Source: Georgenia wutianyii (GTDB lineage: Bacteria > Actinomycetota > Actinomycetes > Actinomycetales > Actinomycetaceae). From it: DNA of 64,000 nucleotides. Location of the stretch: contig NZ_CP040899.1 of assembly GCF_006349365.1 (NCBI RefSeq), forward strand, positions 620,001 through 684,000, read 5' to 3'. The notes under the pieces are model-generated. The model was not told where the DNA came from. It ran no database searches and saw only the letters and a program-made list of their open reading frames with translations. The translations under genes were made by a program, and so were the position numbers. Below, piece after piece: positions 18,468 to 27,349 of this stretch (its first letter is position 1; the number at the start of each line of letters is the position of its first letter).

Positions 18468-19658
18468 ATGGGTGCGCGACGCACTGCGCTCGTGGTCGGA
18501 ACGGTGACGGCACTGACGCTCCTCGGAGCGCCCGCGAACGCCAAGGGCGGTGAGGTCGGAGGCAGCGGCAGCGTCTACCACCTCACCGACGGCTGGAGCT
18601 CGCGCACCGACGAGACCGTGGCCTACGGGCGCGCCGGAGACCGCGTCTACGTCGGCGACTGGGACGGCGACGGCGAGGACACGCTGGCCGTCCGTCGCGG
18701 CGCCACCTACTACTTCGCCAACACCCTCTCCGGCGGCTCGGCCGACCGCGTCGTCACCTACGGGCGCCCCGGCGACACCGTCCTCATGGGCGACTGGGAC
18801 GGCGACGGCGTCGACACCCCGGCCGTGCGCCGCGGCAACGTCTACCACGTGAAGAACTCCCTCGGCGGCGGCGGCGCGGACCGGGTCGTCGTCTACGGCA
18901 ACCCGGGTGACGAGGTCCTCGTCGGGGACTGGGACGGCGACGGCCGCGACACCCTCGGGGTGCGCCGCGGCAACGTCTACCACCTGAAGAACTCCCTCTC
19001 CGGCGGGCGGGCCGACCACACCGTGCCCTACGGGCGCGCCGGCGACGACGTCCTCGTCGGGGACTGGAACGGCGACGGCCGCGACACCCTCGGGGTGCGC
19101 CGCGGCAGCGCCTACTACCTGAAGAACCGGATTGCGGGCGGCGGGGCCGACCGGGTGCTGGCCTTCGGGCGCGACGACGACGCCGTCCTCGTGGGCGACT
19201 GGAACGGTGACGGCGCCGCGACGCTCGGCATCCGCCGCGCGGCGCAGAGCGCCGGCCAGGGCGGCCTCACCTCCTTCGACGCCGAGATGGTCGACCTCGT
19301 CAACGCCGAGCGGCGCCGCGCCGGCGTCGCGCCCGCGCAGGCCTGGCCGCTCCTTCGCGAGGGCGCCCTGGAGCACTCGAGGTGGATGGCGCGCACCGGC
19401 AGCTTCGAGCACGCGACCGGCACGACCATCAGCTCCGACGGCCGGGCCGCGGGCTGTGACGCCTCGGCGGAGAACATCTTCTGGGGCACGAGCGGCTTCG
19501 CCACCGACCCCGCGGCGGTCCTGCGTGAGTACATGAACTCCCCGGGCCACCGGGCCAACATCCTCGCCCCGGAGAACCGCTTCATCGCCATCGGCAGCGT
19601 CCAGGCGGACAACGGCCGCATCTACAACACCCAGCGCTTCGCCCGCAGCTGCTCCTGA
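18468..19658 (+). CDS. Secreted five-repeat protein with C-terminal CAP (SCP/PR1) domain
   Basis: 396 residues. A signal peptide ends near residue 25 (ANA). Five 45-residue repeats (GDWDGDGEDT, GDWDGDGVDT and so on) occupy about 40-265, followed by a CAP domain to the end: DLVNAERRRAGV, ALEHSRWMARTGSFEH and YMNSPGHRANIL are family motifs. Bacterial CAP proteins are extracellular and their activity is generally unknown. Here the repeat module is N-terminal, unlike the amidase upstream, so it is a portable unit. The start is ATG at 18468 behind GGGGGAA; a longer in-frame version would begin inside the -10 box. A close paralog lies at 56167-57369. Confidence 0.88.
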   Translation: MGARRTALVVGTVTALTLLGAPANAKGGEVGGSGSVYHLTDGWSSRTDETVAYGRAGDRVYVGDWDGDGEDTLAVRRGATYYFANTLSGGSADRVVTYGRPGDTVLMGDWDGDGVDTPAVRRGNVYHVKNSLGGGGADRVVVYGNPGDEVLVGDWDGDGRDTLGVRRGNVYHLKNSLSGGRADHTVPYGRAGDDVLVGDWNGDGRDTLGVRRGSAYYLKNRIAGGGADRVLAFGRDDDAVLVGDWNGDGAATLGIRRAAQSAGQGGLTSFDAEMVDLVNAERRRAGVAPAQAWPLLREGALEHSRWMARTGSFEHATGTTISSDGRAAGCDASAENIFWGTSGFATDPAAVLREYMNSPGHRANILAPENRFIAIGSVQADNGRIYNTQRFARSCS

Positions 19659-19754
19659 GCCGCGCCTGAGAGGGCCTCAGCCCTTTCCTCCAGCCCGCCC
19701 GTTACGGTAGGCGGACCGGCACGGCGACCGCCTGCCGTGGGAGAGGTGTGACAG

Positions 19755-20954
19755 ATGCGGCGAGTGTTCGGCGTGCCCCGGGCGTACGCGTGGGGTTCGG
19801 CGTCGGCGATCCACGATCTCGTGGGCAGCGAGCCGGACGGCACACCTCTCGCCGAGCTCTGGTTCGGGGCCCACCCCTCCGCCCCGGCACGGACGGCGGA
19901 GGACGGCTCGGACCTCCGCTCGCTCATCACCGAGGACCCCGAGGGCACCCTGGGGTACGACGTCCTGGCCCGCTTCGGCCCCCAGCTGCCCTACCTCCTC
20001 AAGCTCATCGCCCCGCAGCGGCCGCTGTCCCTCCAGGTGCACCCCGACCTGCGGCGCGCCCAGGAGCGCTTCGCCGCGGAGAATGCCGCCGGCGTCGCCC
20101 TCGACTCGCCCGTGCGCAACTACCGCGACCCGAACCACAAGCCCGAGCTCGTCTTCGCGCTCACGACGTTCGAGGCGCTGTGCGGCTTCCGCGCGCCGCG
20201 GCGGGCCGCCGAGCTGCTCGCCGGCCTCGACGCCCCCGTGGCGCGGTCCCTGCACACGGCGCTGCGCGCCGACCCGACGCCGTCGGGCATGCGCACCGCG
20301 TTCACCGCGCTGCTCCACGAGTCCACCCGCCCCGGGCCGGAGGAGGTCGAGCAGGTGGTCGCGGCCTGCCGGGAACGGGCCGCGCAGGGCTCGCCGTCAC
20401 CGCGCGCCGACGGCATCGTCTGCCGGCTGGCCGAGGAGTACCCGCACGACCCCGGCGTCGTCGCCTCCCTGCTCCTCAACCCGGTGACCCTGCAGCCCGG
20501 GGACTCGCTGTTCGTCCCGGCCGGCGGCGTGCACGCCTACCTGTCCGGGCTCGGCGTCGAGGTCATGGCCTCCTCGGACAACGTCCTGCGGGCCGGGCTG
20601 ACGAGCAAGCACGTCGACGTCGCCGAGGTGCTCGACTGCGTCGACTACGTGGCCGCACCGCCGATCCGCATCGCGCCGGAGGTGTTCCACGGGGCGACCC
20701 GTGTGTTCTACGCGCCGGTGGACGACTTCGAGCTGTCGGTGACGACCCTGGCCGAGGGCGACTGCGCCGACGGCCCGCGTCCCCTGCCGGGCCGTGGCCC
20801 GCGGGTGCTCCTGTGCCTCGAGGGCTCGCTCGCGGTGAGCGGGGAGACCCGCGGCCTCACCCTCGACCGGGGGCACGCCGCGTTCGTCCGTGCCGACGAC
20901 GGTCCCCTCACCATCGCCGGCACCGGCACCCTCGTCCAGGCCGACGTCCCCTGA
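19755..20954 (+). CDS. manA: Mannose-6-phosphate isomerase, class I
   Basis: 399 residues, a type I phosphomannose isomerase with a double cupin fold. Zinc ligands are visible as Gln94 and His96 (LSLQVHPD), Glu131 (NHKPELVFAL) and His260 (VPAGGVHAYLSG). It interconverts fructose-6-P and mannose-6-P, feeding GDP-mannose and mannose-containing glycans. GTTACGGTAGGC (19701-19712) upstream holds a plausible -10 (TACGGT), leaving a ~40-base leader. The ATG at 19755 has no strong ribosome-binding site; the GGGAGAGG at 19740 is the best candidate. The gene is followed directly by a long 18-bp repeat array. Confidence 0.93.
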   Translation: MRRVFGVPRAYAWGSASAIHDLVGSEPDGTPLAELWFGAHPSAPARTAEDGSDLRSLITEDPEGTLGYDVLARFGPQLPYLLKLIAPQRPLSLQVHPDLRRAQERFAAENAAGVALDSPVRNYRDPNHKPELVFALTTFEALCGFRAPRRAAELLAGLDAPVARSLHTALRADPTPSGMRTAFTALLHESTRPGPEEVEQVVAACRERAAQGSPSPRADGIVCRLAEEYPHDPGVVASLLLNPVTLQPGDSLFVPAGGVHAYLSGLGVEVMASSDNVLRAGLTSKHVDVAEVLDCVDYVAAPPIRIAPEVFHGATRVFYAPVDDFELSVTTLAEGDCADGPRPLPGRGPRVLLCLEGSLAVSGETRGLTLDRGHAAFVRADDGPLTIAGTGTLVQADVP

Positions 20955-20960
20955 CCCTCC

Positions 20961-21222
20961 GCGAGAGCCGACTTGCTCGCGAGAGCGGACTTGCTCGCGA
21001 GAGCGGACTTGCTCACGAGAGCGGACTTGCTCGCGAGAGCGGACTTTCTCGCGAGAGCGGACTTGTTCGCGAGAGCCGACGTTCTCGCGAGAGCGGACTC
21101 GCTCGCGAGAGCGGACTCTCTCGCGAGAGCGGACTTGCTCGCGAGAGCCGACTTTCTCGCGAGAGCGGACTTCCGCACGAGAGCGGACTTGCTCGCGAGA
21201 GCGGACTTGCTCGCGAGAGCGG
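20961..21222. repeat. 18-bp tandem repeat array, 14.5 units
   Basis: Consensus GCGAGAGCGGACTTGCTC begins 6 bases after the manA stop. Several units have CC for GG at the centre, or TTTCTC/CGCTC endings. The family is the same as at 51-158, 9111-9198 and 21315-21494. The 18-base period keeps all frames partly open, but there is no start or coding logic. Bases 21223-21314, between this array and the next, contain nothing recognisable. Confidence 0.95.
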
Positions 21223-21314
21223 GGTTCTGTCTGCGCTGGGGAACTGTCGTCGGCGTGCGCGACGAGTGGAATTCCCGCGCTGAGGTGTGCGCGGACGTCG
21301 ACCGGTCGGTGTTA

Positions 21315-21494
21315 GTGCGGAAGTCGGCTGTCGTACGGAAGTCCGCTGTCGTGCGGAAGTCGGCTGTCGCGAGCAACTCGGCTGTCGCGCAGAAGTCGGC
21401 TGTCGCGAGCAACTCGGCTGTCGCGACCAACCCGGCTGTCGCGCAGAAGTCGGCTGTCGCGACCAACTCGGCTGTCGGGCGGAAGTCGGCTGTC
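21315..21494. repeat. 18-bp tandem repeat array, 10 units, inverted
   Basis: Ten exact 18-base units such as GTGCGGAAGTCGGCTGTC and GCGAGCAACTCGGCTGTC, the reverse complement of the family in the preceding array. The two arrays face each other between convergent genes, each reading in the same sense relative to the gene it follows. Confidence 0.95.
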
Positions 21495-21508
21495 GCGGGG
21501 GATGGGGG

Positions 21509-22879
21509 TCAGGGGGTGGGGACGTCGGCGAGGCGGAGGAGGAGGTCGCGGACCTCGGTGGCGCGGACGTGGGACGTCGCGGTCGCCGGGTCGCTGCACA
21601 GGAGGACCGGGCCGGCCTCCGGGGAGTCGGGCAGGCGCCCGTGGCTGCCGCGCAGCGGGGCCGGGTCGAGCGGCACGACGTCCATGAGGTAGCGCATCCC
21701 GAGCTTCTTGCGCAGCAGGGCCTTGCCCGCCCGGAGCTTGACGAACCTGTCCTCCGGGTCCATGAACAGCTCGACGGGGTCGTAGCCCGGCTTCTTGTGG
21801 ATCTCCACGAGCCGGGCGAAGTCCGGGGCATGACGATCCTCGAGCCAGTAATAGTACGTGAACCACGCGCGCGGCTCGGCGACGAGCACGAGCTCCCCGG
21901 AGCGCGGGTGGTCCAGGCCGTTGGCCCGCTTGCCCTCCTCGTCGAGCACCTGCTCGACGCCGGGCAGCGCCTCGAGCAGCTCGCGCACCGCGGGCACGTC
22001 GGCCGGGTCCTTGACGTAGACGTGCGCGAGCTGGTGGTCGGCGACGGCGAACGCGCGTGACGTCCAGGGGTCGAGGAGCTCGCCGGTGGAGTTGCGGTGG
22101 ACGTGCAGCAGCCCTGCGCGGCGCAGCGCCCGGTTGACGTCGACGGGCGTGTCGACGTCGGTGATGCCGTACTCGGACAGGACGACGACGGTCGCGCCGA
22201 GCGCCTCGGCGTCGTCGAGCAGGGGGGCGAGGGCCTCGTCGACCTCCTTCGCAGCCCGAACGGCCTCGGGGCCGGAGGACCCGAAGCGCTGGAGGTCGTA
22301 GTCCAGGTGCGGGATGTAGGCGAGGGTGAGGTCGTGGTCGGGCATGACCTTGCGGGTCGCGCCGACGATCCACCTCGAGGACTCGATGTTCGCTCCCGGC
22401 CCCCAGAAGGTGAAGAGCGGGAAGGGCCCGAGCTCGGTGACCAGCTCGTCGTGCAGGGACGGCGGCCAGGTCCAGCAGTCGGGCTCCTTGCGCCCGTCGG
22501 CGTGGTACTCGGGCCGGGGCGTGACGGTCGTGTCGACGTCGGCGCCCATGGCGTACCACCAGCACACGTTGGCGACCCGGTAGCCCGGGCGGTGGCGGCG
22601 GATGGTCTCCCACACGCGCTCGCCCTCGACCAGACCGCTGTGCTGGCGCCACAGCAGGACGTCGCCGAGGTCGCGGAAGTACCACCCGTTGGCGACGATG
22701 CCGTGCTCGCTCGGCAGCAGACCGGTGAGGTAGGTGGACTGGGCGGTGCACGTGACGGCGGGCAGCACCGTGTCGAGCTGGGCCTGGTAGCCCTGCCGGG
22801 CCACGCGCCGCAGCCGCGGCATGTGCTCGAGCAGCTGCGGGGTCAGCGCGACGACGTTGAGTACGAGCACCTTGGTCAT
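21509..22879 (-). CDS. EboF-like alkaline phosphatase superfamily protein (nucleotide pyrophosphatase/phosphodiesterase type)
   Basis: 456 residues, type I phosphodiesterase fold. The nucleophile region is VTCTAQSTYLTGLLPSEHG, IPHLDYDLQRFG and LSEYGITD hold metal ligands, and ADHQLAHVYV the last histidine. There is no signal peptide, so it is probably cytoplasmic. In Ebo clusters the EboF protein has this fold, and its substrate is not settled. It is the last gene of a seven-gene operon; ATGA overlap couples it to EboE. ATG at 22879 follows GGAGGACGC. A generic nucleotide pyrophosphatase is the alternative reading, but the neighbours EboE, EboB and EboA argue for EboF. Confidence 0.85.
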   Translation of the reverse strand: MTKVLVLNVVALTPQLLEHMPRLRRVARQGYQAQLDTVLPAVTCTAQSTYLTGLLPSEHGIVANGWYFRDLGDVLLWRQHSGLVEGERVWETIRRHRPGYRVANVCWWYAMGADVDTTVTPRPEYHADGRKEPDCWTWPPSLHDELVTELGPFPLFTFWGPGANIESSRWIVGATRKVMPDHDLTLAYIPHLDYDLQRFGSSGPEAVRAAKEVDEALAPLLDDAEALGATVVVLSEYGITDVDTPVDVNRALRRAGLLHVHRNSTGELLDPWTSRAFAVADHQLAHVYVKDPADVPAVRELLEALPGVEQVLDEEGKRANGLDHPRSGELVLVAEPRAWFTYYYWLEDRHAPDFARLVEIHKKPGYDPVELFMDPEDRFVKLRAGKALLRKKLGMRYLMDVVPLDPAPLRGSHGRLPDSPEAGPVLLCSDPATATSHVRATEVRDLLLRLADVPTP

Positions 22880-24042
22880 GCGTCCTCCAGTCCGAGCGAG
22901 AGCAGCTCGCCGCGGGCGTGCCGCAGCTCGGCCGCGATCCCCGCGACGAGCCCGGCGTCGTCCGCCGGGCGCTGGTCGGGCGGCAGGACCGCCCACGTGT
23001 AGGTCTCCACCTCGAGGTGGTCGGTCAGGGGCCGCGGGCCGCCGACGAGCGCCCCGAGCGACGCGGTGAGCGAGGCCGTCGTGCTGCCCAGCGGGCTGCG
23101 CGGGGCCGAGTGCAGCGGCAGGTGGAAGTGCACCCGCCAGGGTCCTTCGGCGGGCAGCGGCTCGTCCCCGAGCGCCTCGGGCAGGTCGTCGCGCCCGACG
23201 ACGCCGTCGGCGGTGGGCTCGCGGACCTGGTGGAGGAAGCGGTCCTCGACGAACTCGGCGAGGACGGCGCGCGAGGCCGGGTCGGCGGGGTCCGCGACGT
23301 CGAGGGCGGCGGACACCTGCGCCTTGACGACGGGCAGCCCCGCCGAGGTGAGCCGAGCCATCGCCTCGGCGGGGTCCTCGAAGACGGTGGCGAGGTGCGC
23401 GGTGTCGACGCACACCCCGAGGTGCTCGGTGTCGATGCCGGCGAGCTCGCGGACGGCCTGGGCCGTCGTCTCGACGACGCAGCCGGGCTCGGGCTCCAGG
23501 CCCACCCGCACGGTGCGTCCGGTGCGGTCACGCAGCCGGGCCAGGCCGTCGGCGAGCAGGTCGAGGTTCACCCGAGCCGTGGCCGCCCGCTCGGGCGACC
23601 ACGGCGTGTGCCATGCGAGCGGAAGGGTGCTCACGCTGCCGCGGACGGCGTCCTCGGGCAGCAGCCCGGCGAGCACGGCCGCGGCGTCGAGCGTGAACTC
23701 CAGGCGCTCGGGCTCGGTCCAGTCGGGCCGGTAGACGCGGTGCTTGACCACCGGGTCGTGGAAGCCGCCGTAGGGGAAGGCGTTGAGCGTGACGACCTCC
23801 AGGCCCTGCTCGTCCAGCGTGCGACGCAGCGCCGCGAGCTCGGACCTGTCGGCGGCGAGCAGCCCGGCCGCCTGCGCCGGCAGCCACAGCCCCAGGCCGA
23901 GCCGGTCGACGCCGAGCTCGGCGCGCACCGGCCCGGCGAAGCGGCGGAGCTGGTCGTGGATCCCGGCGAGGTCCTCCGCGGGGTGGACGTTGCTGCAGTA
24001 GGCGAGGTGGACGACGGTCCCGTCCGGGTGACGCAGGCGCAT
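22876..24042 (-). CDS. EboE-like metabolite traffic TIM-barrel protein
   Basis: 388 residues. The N-terminal HLAYCSNVHPAED is characteristic of EboE proteins. The xylose-isomerase-like TIM barrel shows GLEPEPGC, VCVDTAHLATVFED, VVKAQVSAAL and HFHLPLHSA at the ends of strands, holding likely metal ligands. In Nostoc the ebo genes are needed to deliver a scytonemin precursor to the periplasm; the molecular function of EboE is unknown. Its ATG at 24042 lies one base after the stop of EboB, and its end overlaps EboF by 4 bases. Confidence 0.85.
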   Translation of the reverse strand: MRLRHPDGTVVHLAYCSNVHPAEDLAGIHDQLRRFAGPVRAELGVDRLGLGLWLPAQAAGLLAADRSELAALRRTLDEQGLEVVTLNAFPYGGFHDPVVKHRVYRPDWTEPERLEFTLDAAAVLAGLLPEDAVRGSVSTLPLAWHTPWSPERAATARVNLDLLADGLARLRDRTGRTVRVGLEPEPGCVVETTAQAVRELAGIDTEHLGVCVDTAHLATVFEDPAEAMARLTSAGLPVVKAQVSAALDVADPADPASRAVLAEFVEDRFLHQVREPTADGVVGRDDLPEALGDEPLPAEGPWRVHFHLPLHSAPRSPLGSTTASLTASLGALVGGPRPLTDHLEVETYTWAVLPPDQRPADDAGLVAGIAAELRHARGELLSLGLEDA

Positions 24043-24043
24043 G

Positions 24044-24910
24044 TCAGGCCCCGGTGCGCTCTCCGCGCAGGATCGAGTTGCCCTCGAAGGTCGCCGCCGT
24101 CCGGTCGGTGGTGTCGTAGTCGAGCATGAGGCGCCCGCTCTGCCCGAAGAACTCCACCGGGTTGCGCCACAGCACGCGGTCGACGTCGTCGTCGGTGAAG
24201 CCGGCGGCAAGCATCGCCTGGCCGGTCTTGTAGGTCTTCAGCGGGTCGCTGCGGCCCCAGTCGGCGGCGGAGTTCACCAGCACCCGGTCCAGCCCGCGCT
24301 CCTGGAGGATGCGCACGAGGCGGTGCTCGTCCATCTTCGTGTCGGGGTAGATGGAGAACGCGAGCCAGGCGCCGGCGTCGTCGACCATCTCGACGGTGGT
24401 CTCGTTGAGGTGGTCGACGACGACCATCCCGGGCTCGATGCCGACCTCGGCGACGAGGTCGAGGGTGCGGCGGGTGCCGACGGCCTTGTCCCGGTGGGGG
24501 GTGTGGACCATGGCGGGCAGGCCGAACTCGCCGGCGAGCTCGAGCTGGCGGGCGAAGACCCGCTCCTCGGCCTCGGTCATCGAGTCGAACCCGACCTCGC
24601 CGACGGCGACGACGCCGTCCTTGGCGAGGTAGCGGGGCAGCACGTCCAGCACGCCGAGGCAGCGCGGGTCGTTGGCCTCCTTGGGGTTGAGCGCGATCGT
24701 CGCGTGGTGCGCGATGCCGAACTGGGAGGCGCGGAAGCGCTCCCAGCCGACGAGCGCGTCGAAGTAGTCGACGAAGGAGCCCACGGTGGTGCGGGGCTGG
24801 CCGAGCCAGAACGCCGGCTCGACCAGGGCCCGCACGCCGGCCGCGTGCATGGCCTCGTAGTCGTCCGTCGTGCGGGACGTCATGTGGATGTGCGGGTCGA
24901 AGATGCGCAT
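24044..24910 (-). CDS. EboB-like TatD-family metal-dependent hydrolase
   Basis: 288 residues. FDPHIHMTSRT gives the H-x-H metal site, GEVGFDS the bridging Glu, MVHTPH and VVVDHLNE the histidines and NSAADWG the catalytic Asp, so the amidohydrolase site is complete. TatD-like enzymes hydrolyse phosphodiester or other polar bonds; the Ebo member's substrate is unknown. ATG at 24910 has GGAGCC upstream. The gene is separated from EboA by 21 bases and from EboE by one. Confidence 0.88.
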   Translation of the reverse strand: MRIFDPHIHMTSRTTDDYEAMHAAGVRALVEPAFWLGQPRTTVGSFVDYFDALVGWERFRASQFGIAHHATIALNPKEANDPRCLGVLDVLPRYLAKDGVVAVGEVGFDSMTEAEERVFARQLELAGEFGLPAMVHTPHRDKAVGTRRTLDLVAEVGIEPGMVVVDHLNETTVEMVDDAGAWLAFSIYPDTKMDEHRLVRILQERGLDRVLVNSAADWGRSDPLKTYKTGQAMLAAGFTDDDVDRVLWRNPVEFFGQSGRLMLDYDTTDRTAATFEGNSILRGERTGA

Positions 24911-24931
24911 GGCGGGCTCCTGGTGGGGTGG

Positions 24932-25612
24932 TCAGGCGGTGGGCCGCAGGGTGGCGGCGACGTCGGGGAACTGGTCCAGGACGTGGGGGACGCGGTCGAG
25001 GACGAGGCGCACGTCCTCGGGCACGGCGCGGCCGGCGGCGAGCCTCTCGTGGGCGTAGGCGGCGACCATGCGGCCGAGCTCGTCGTCGGTGCGCTCACCG
25101 AGGCTGTCGACCGCCGCGAGGGGCACGCCGACGAACAGGCACTTCAGGACGCCCTGGCGCCAGGTGGCGGGGTCGAGCCGCTGCCCGGACCACTCGCCCA
25201 TGGCGGCGGCGACGATGCGGATGTCGTTGGTGCGCAGCCCGTCCTCGACGAGGGGCTGGGCAGCGGTGCCCAGGCCGTCGAGGGCGCGCAGCACGGCGCG
25301 CTTCTCGTCGCCGTCGCCGAAGCGGTAGAGCTCGGTGAGCTCGCGCAGGGCCGCCTCCTCGTCGTCGAGCGCCTCGAGGAGCGCGGCGACGAGGACGCCG
25401 CGGACGGCGTCGTCGAGGGTGGGACCGTACAGGCCGCTGCGGTCCGCCGGGTCCAGCGGACCGCGGGCGACCTCCCGCGCAGCGGCCGGGAAGAGGCGCC
25501 CGATGACGGTGGGGTCGGCGGCGATCTGCGCGGTCATCTGCTCCAGCCGCTCGCTCGCGGCCGGGGAGAGGTGCTCGGCGAGGTCGGCGCGCAGCTGCTG
25601 GGTACGGCTCAT
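24932..25612 (-). CDS. EboA-domain protein
   Basis: 226 residues, mostly alpha-helical, no signal peptide or membrane segment. The stretch RELTELYRFGDGDEKRAVLR and the following TNDIRIVAAAMGEW and LKCLFVGVPL are typical of EboA-domain proteins. The function is unknown; it is defined by its place in Ebo operons. The gene begins one base after the stop of the isomerase upstream (TGA-C-ATG). Confidence 0.82.
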   Translation of the reverse strand: MSRTQQLRADLAEHLSPAASERLEQMTAQIAADPTVIGRLFPAAAREVARGPLDPADRSGLYGPTLDDAVRGVLVAALLEALDDEEAALRELTELYRFGDGDEKRAVLRALDGLGTAAQPLVEDGLRTNDIRIVAAAMGEWSGQRLDPATWRQGVLKCLFVGVPLAAVDSLGERTDDELGRMVAAYAHERLAAGRAVPEDVRLVLDRVPHVLDQFPDVAATLRPTA

Positions 25613-25613
25613 G

Positions 25614-26492
25614 TCAGCTCCTGTGGGCGGATGGGGTGGACGGACCGGCGGCCTCGGCGGCCGCGAGGGCGGTGCGCAGCGCCTCCATGGAGCGGCGTGC
25701 GACGGCGGGGGCGTCGTGGGCGTGCCGGGTGAGCTCGACGGAGACGAGGCCGTCGTAGCCGATGTCGAGCAGGGCCCGCAGGGACGCCGGGACGTCGACC
25801 TCCCCCTCGCCGAACTCGAGGTGCTCGTGCACCCCGCGGCGCATGTCCTCGATCTGGACGTGGGCGACGAGGTCACCGGCGGCGCGGATGCACTCGTGCG
25901 GCGGCAGGTCCTCGTTGACGACGGCGTGCCCGACGTCGACGGTCGCGACGAGCGCAGCGGGGTCGCCCATCCGCGCGCGCAGCTCCCGGACGCCGTCGAG
26001 GCGGCTGACGAACATGCCCGGCTCGGGCTCGAAGGCGAGGCGGACGCCGGCCTCCTCGGCGTGCTCGAGCACCGGCGCGAGGCCGGAGACGAGCCGCTCC
26101 CAGGCGACGTCCTCGGAGGTCCCGGGCGGCAGGGCGCCGGACCACAGGTGGACGGCGTCACCGCCGAGGTCGACGGCGACGTCGACGGCGTCGTGGATGA
26201 GGCGGGCGCGCAGCTCGGCACCCTCGGCGGACAGGAACGTCGGCTCGTGCTTGCGCCACGGGTCCAGGACGTAGCGGGCGCCCGTCTCGACGACGACGCC
26301 GAGCCCCAGCCGCTCGAGCTGGGCCGCGGTCTGCGCGACGCGCTCGGCCAGCCCGGGGGAGAAGGGGTCGAGGTGCTGGTGGTCCAGGGTGAGCGCGACG
26401 CCCTCGTAGCCCAGCTCGGCGATGATCTCCAGCGCGTCGGGCAGGCGGTGGTCGGTGAAGCCGTTCGTCCCGTAGGACAGGCGCATGGTCAT
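25614..26492 (-). CDS. Xylose-isomerase-like TIM-barrel sugar isomerase/epimerase
   Basis: 292 residues, AP_endonuc_2 fold. LSYGTNGFTDH opens the barrel. GYEGVALTLDHQH, LAFEPEPGMF, ATVDVGHAVVNED, VAHVQIEDMRRG and VSVELTRHAHD end strands with the Glu/Asp/His metal ligands. It resembles the isomerase that accompanies SCO3242-type prenyltransferases in actinobacteria. It probably rearranges a sugar or cyclitol intermediate in the Ebo-type pathway (inference). ATGA overlap joins it to the prenyltransferase gene. Confidence 0.82.
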   Translation of the reverse strand: MTMRLSYGTNGFTDHRLPDALEIIAELGYEGVALTLDHQHLDPFSPGLAERVAQTAAQLERLGLGVVVETGARYVLDPWRKHEPTFLSAEGAELRARLIHDAVDVAVDLGGDAVHLWSGALPPGTSEDVAWERLVSGLAPVLEHAEEAGVRLAFEPEPGMFVSRLDGVRELRARMGDPAALVATVDVGHAVVNEDLPPHECIRAAGDLVAHVQIEDMRRGVHEHLEFGEGEVDVPASLRALLDIGYDGLVSVELTRHAHDAPAVARRSMEALRTALAAAEAAGPSTPSAHRS

Positions 26493-27349
26493 GTCGGTGA
26501 GATTCCCTTCGCGGCGGCGCGGAGCACGGGGCCGGCGACGGTGAGTGCGAGAGCGGCGGCGACGGCCCCGCCCCCGGCGACGAGCGCGGCCTGGAGCGGG
26601 ACCATCCCACGGATGCCGGTGCCGGTGGCGCGGCGGACGGTCACGGCGTCGGGCGTGCGGACCGCCTCCGCCTGGGCGCGGCCGACCGTGGCGGCGTAGC
26701 TCGCGGCGAGCGCGGCGGTGGCCAGCCCGGGCAGCAGGCGCCGGGGGCGCACGCCGCGAGCGACGACGGCGGTGGCCACCGCGCCGGTCGTGGCGAGGGC
26801 CGCGCCGGCGACGGCGGGCGTGGAGCCGTGGACCTCGCCGCGGCTGAGCGCGGTGACGGCGACGGTGTGGGCACCGAGCGCCGCGGCCGCGGGCAGCGCC
26901 CGGCGCGGGTCGGCCGAGCCGCCGAGCAGGACGTCGAGGGCGCGGGCCGAGCCCATGAGGACCGGTCCGAGCGGGGTGGGCTTGGCGAGCAGGTCGTAGG
27001 CCCAGACGGTGCCCGCGAGGGGGACCGCGACGGCCAGCGCGCGGCGCCCGCCGCACGCGGCGAGCCCGAGGGCGGCGGCGGTGAGCCCGCCCGCGAGCCG
27101 TAGCGCCGTCGTCGGGCTCACCCGCCCGGAGGGGATGGGCCGCTCGGGCCGCTCGACGGCGTCGAGGTCGCGGTCGGCGTAGTCGTTGAGCGCCATGCCC
27201 GCCCAGTACAGGCACACCGAGGACGCCGCGAGGGGCAGGGTGCGCCGGTCCGGCCCGCCGGCGGCGACGGCGCCGGCGAGCGCGTCGCCGGGCACCGAGA
27301 GCGCAGCCGGCAGCCGGACGAGCTCGGCGAGGTCGCGGGCGGTGGTCAC
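26489..27349 (-). CDS. UbiA-type prenyltransferase (SCO3242 family, EboC-like)
   Basis: 286 residues, a polytopic membrane protein. The first Asp-rich motif is intact: NDYADRDLDAVERPERPIPS. At the place of the second motif I see SRGEVHGS, not a canonical D-x3-D, which may be a subfamily trait. UbiA enzymes move a polyprenyl group from its diphosphate onto an acceptor ring or polyol. The inositol-phosphate synthase upstream and polyprenyl synthase across the divergent promoter suggest both donor and acceptor. GTG at 27349 overlaps the upstream stop (GTGA), and is preferred over an ATG at 27394 inside that gene. Confidence 0.88.
   Translation of the reverse strand: MTTARDLAELVRLPAALSVPGDALAGAVAAGGPDRRTLPLAASSVCLYWAGMALNDYADRDLDAVERPERPIPSGRVSPTTALRLAGGLTAAALGLAACGGRRALAVAVPLAGTVWAYDLLAKPTPLGPVLMGSARALDVLLGGSADPRRALPAAAALGAHTVAVTALSRGEVHGSTPAVAGAALATTGAVATAVVARGVRPRRLLPGLATAALAASYAATVGRAQAEAVRTPDAVTVRRATGTGIRGMVPLQAALVAGGGAVAAALALTVAGPVLRAAAKGISPT

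Noticed and set aside
20961..21283. A protein with a six-residue repeat read from the 18-bp array
   Set aside because: All frames stay open because the period is a multiple of three; there is no start codon with a ribosome-binding site, and the repeat also occurs in both orientations between genes.
20961..21494. CRISPR array
   Set aside because: Units are contiguous 18-mers without spacers, and no cas gene is near.
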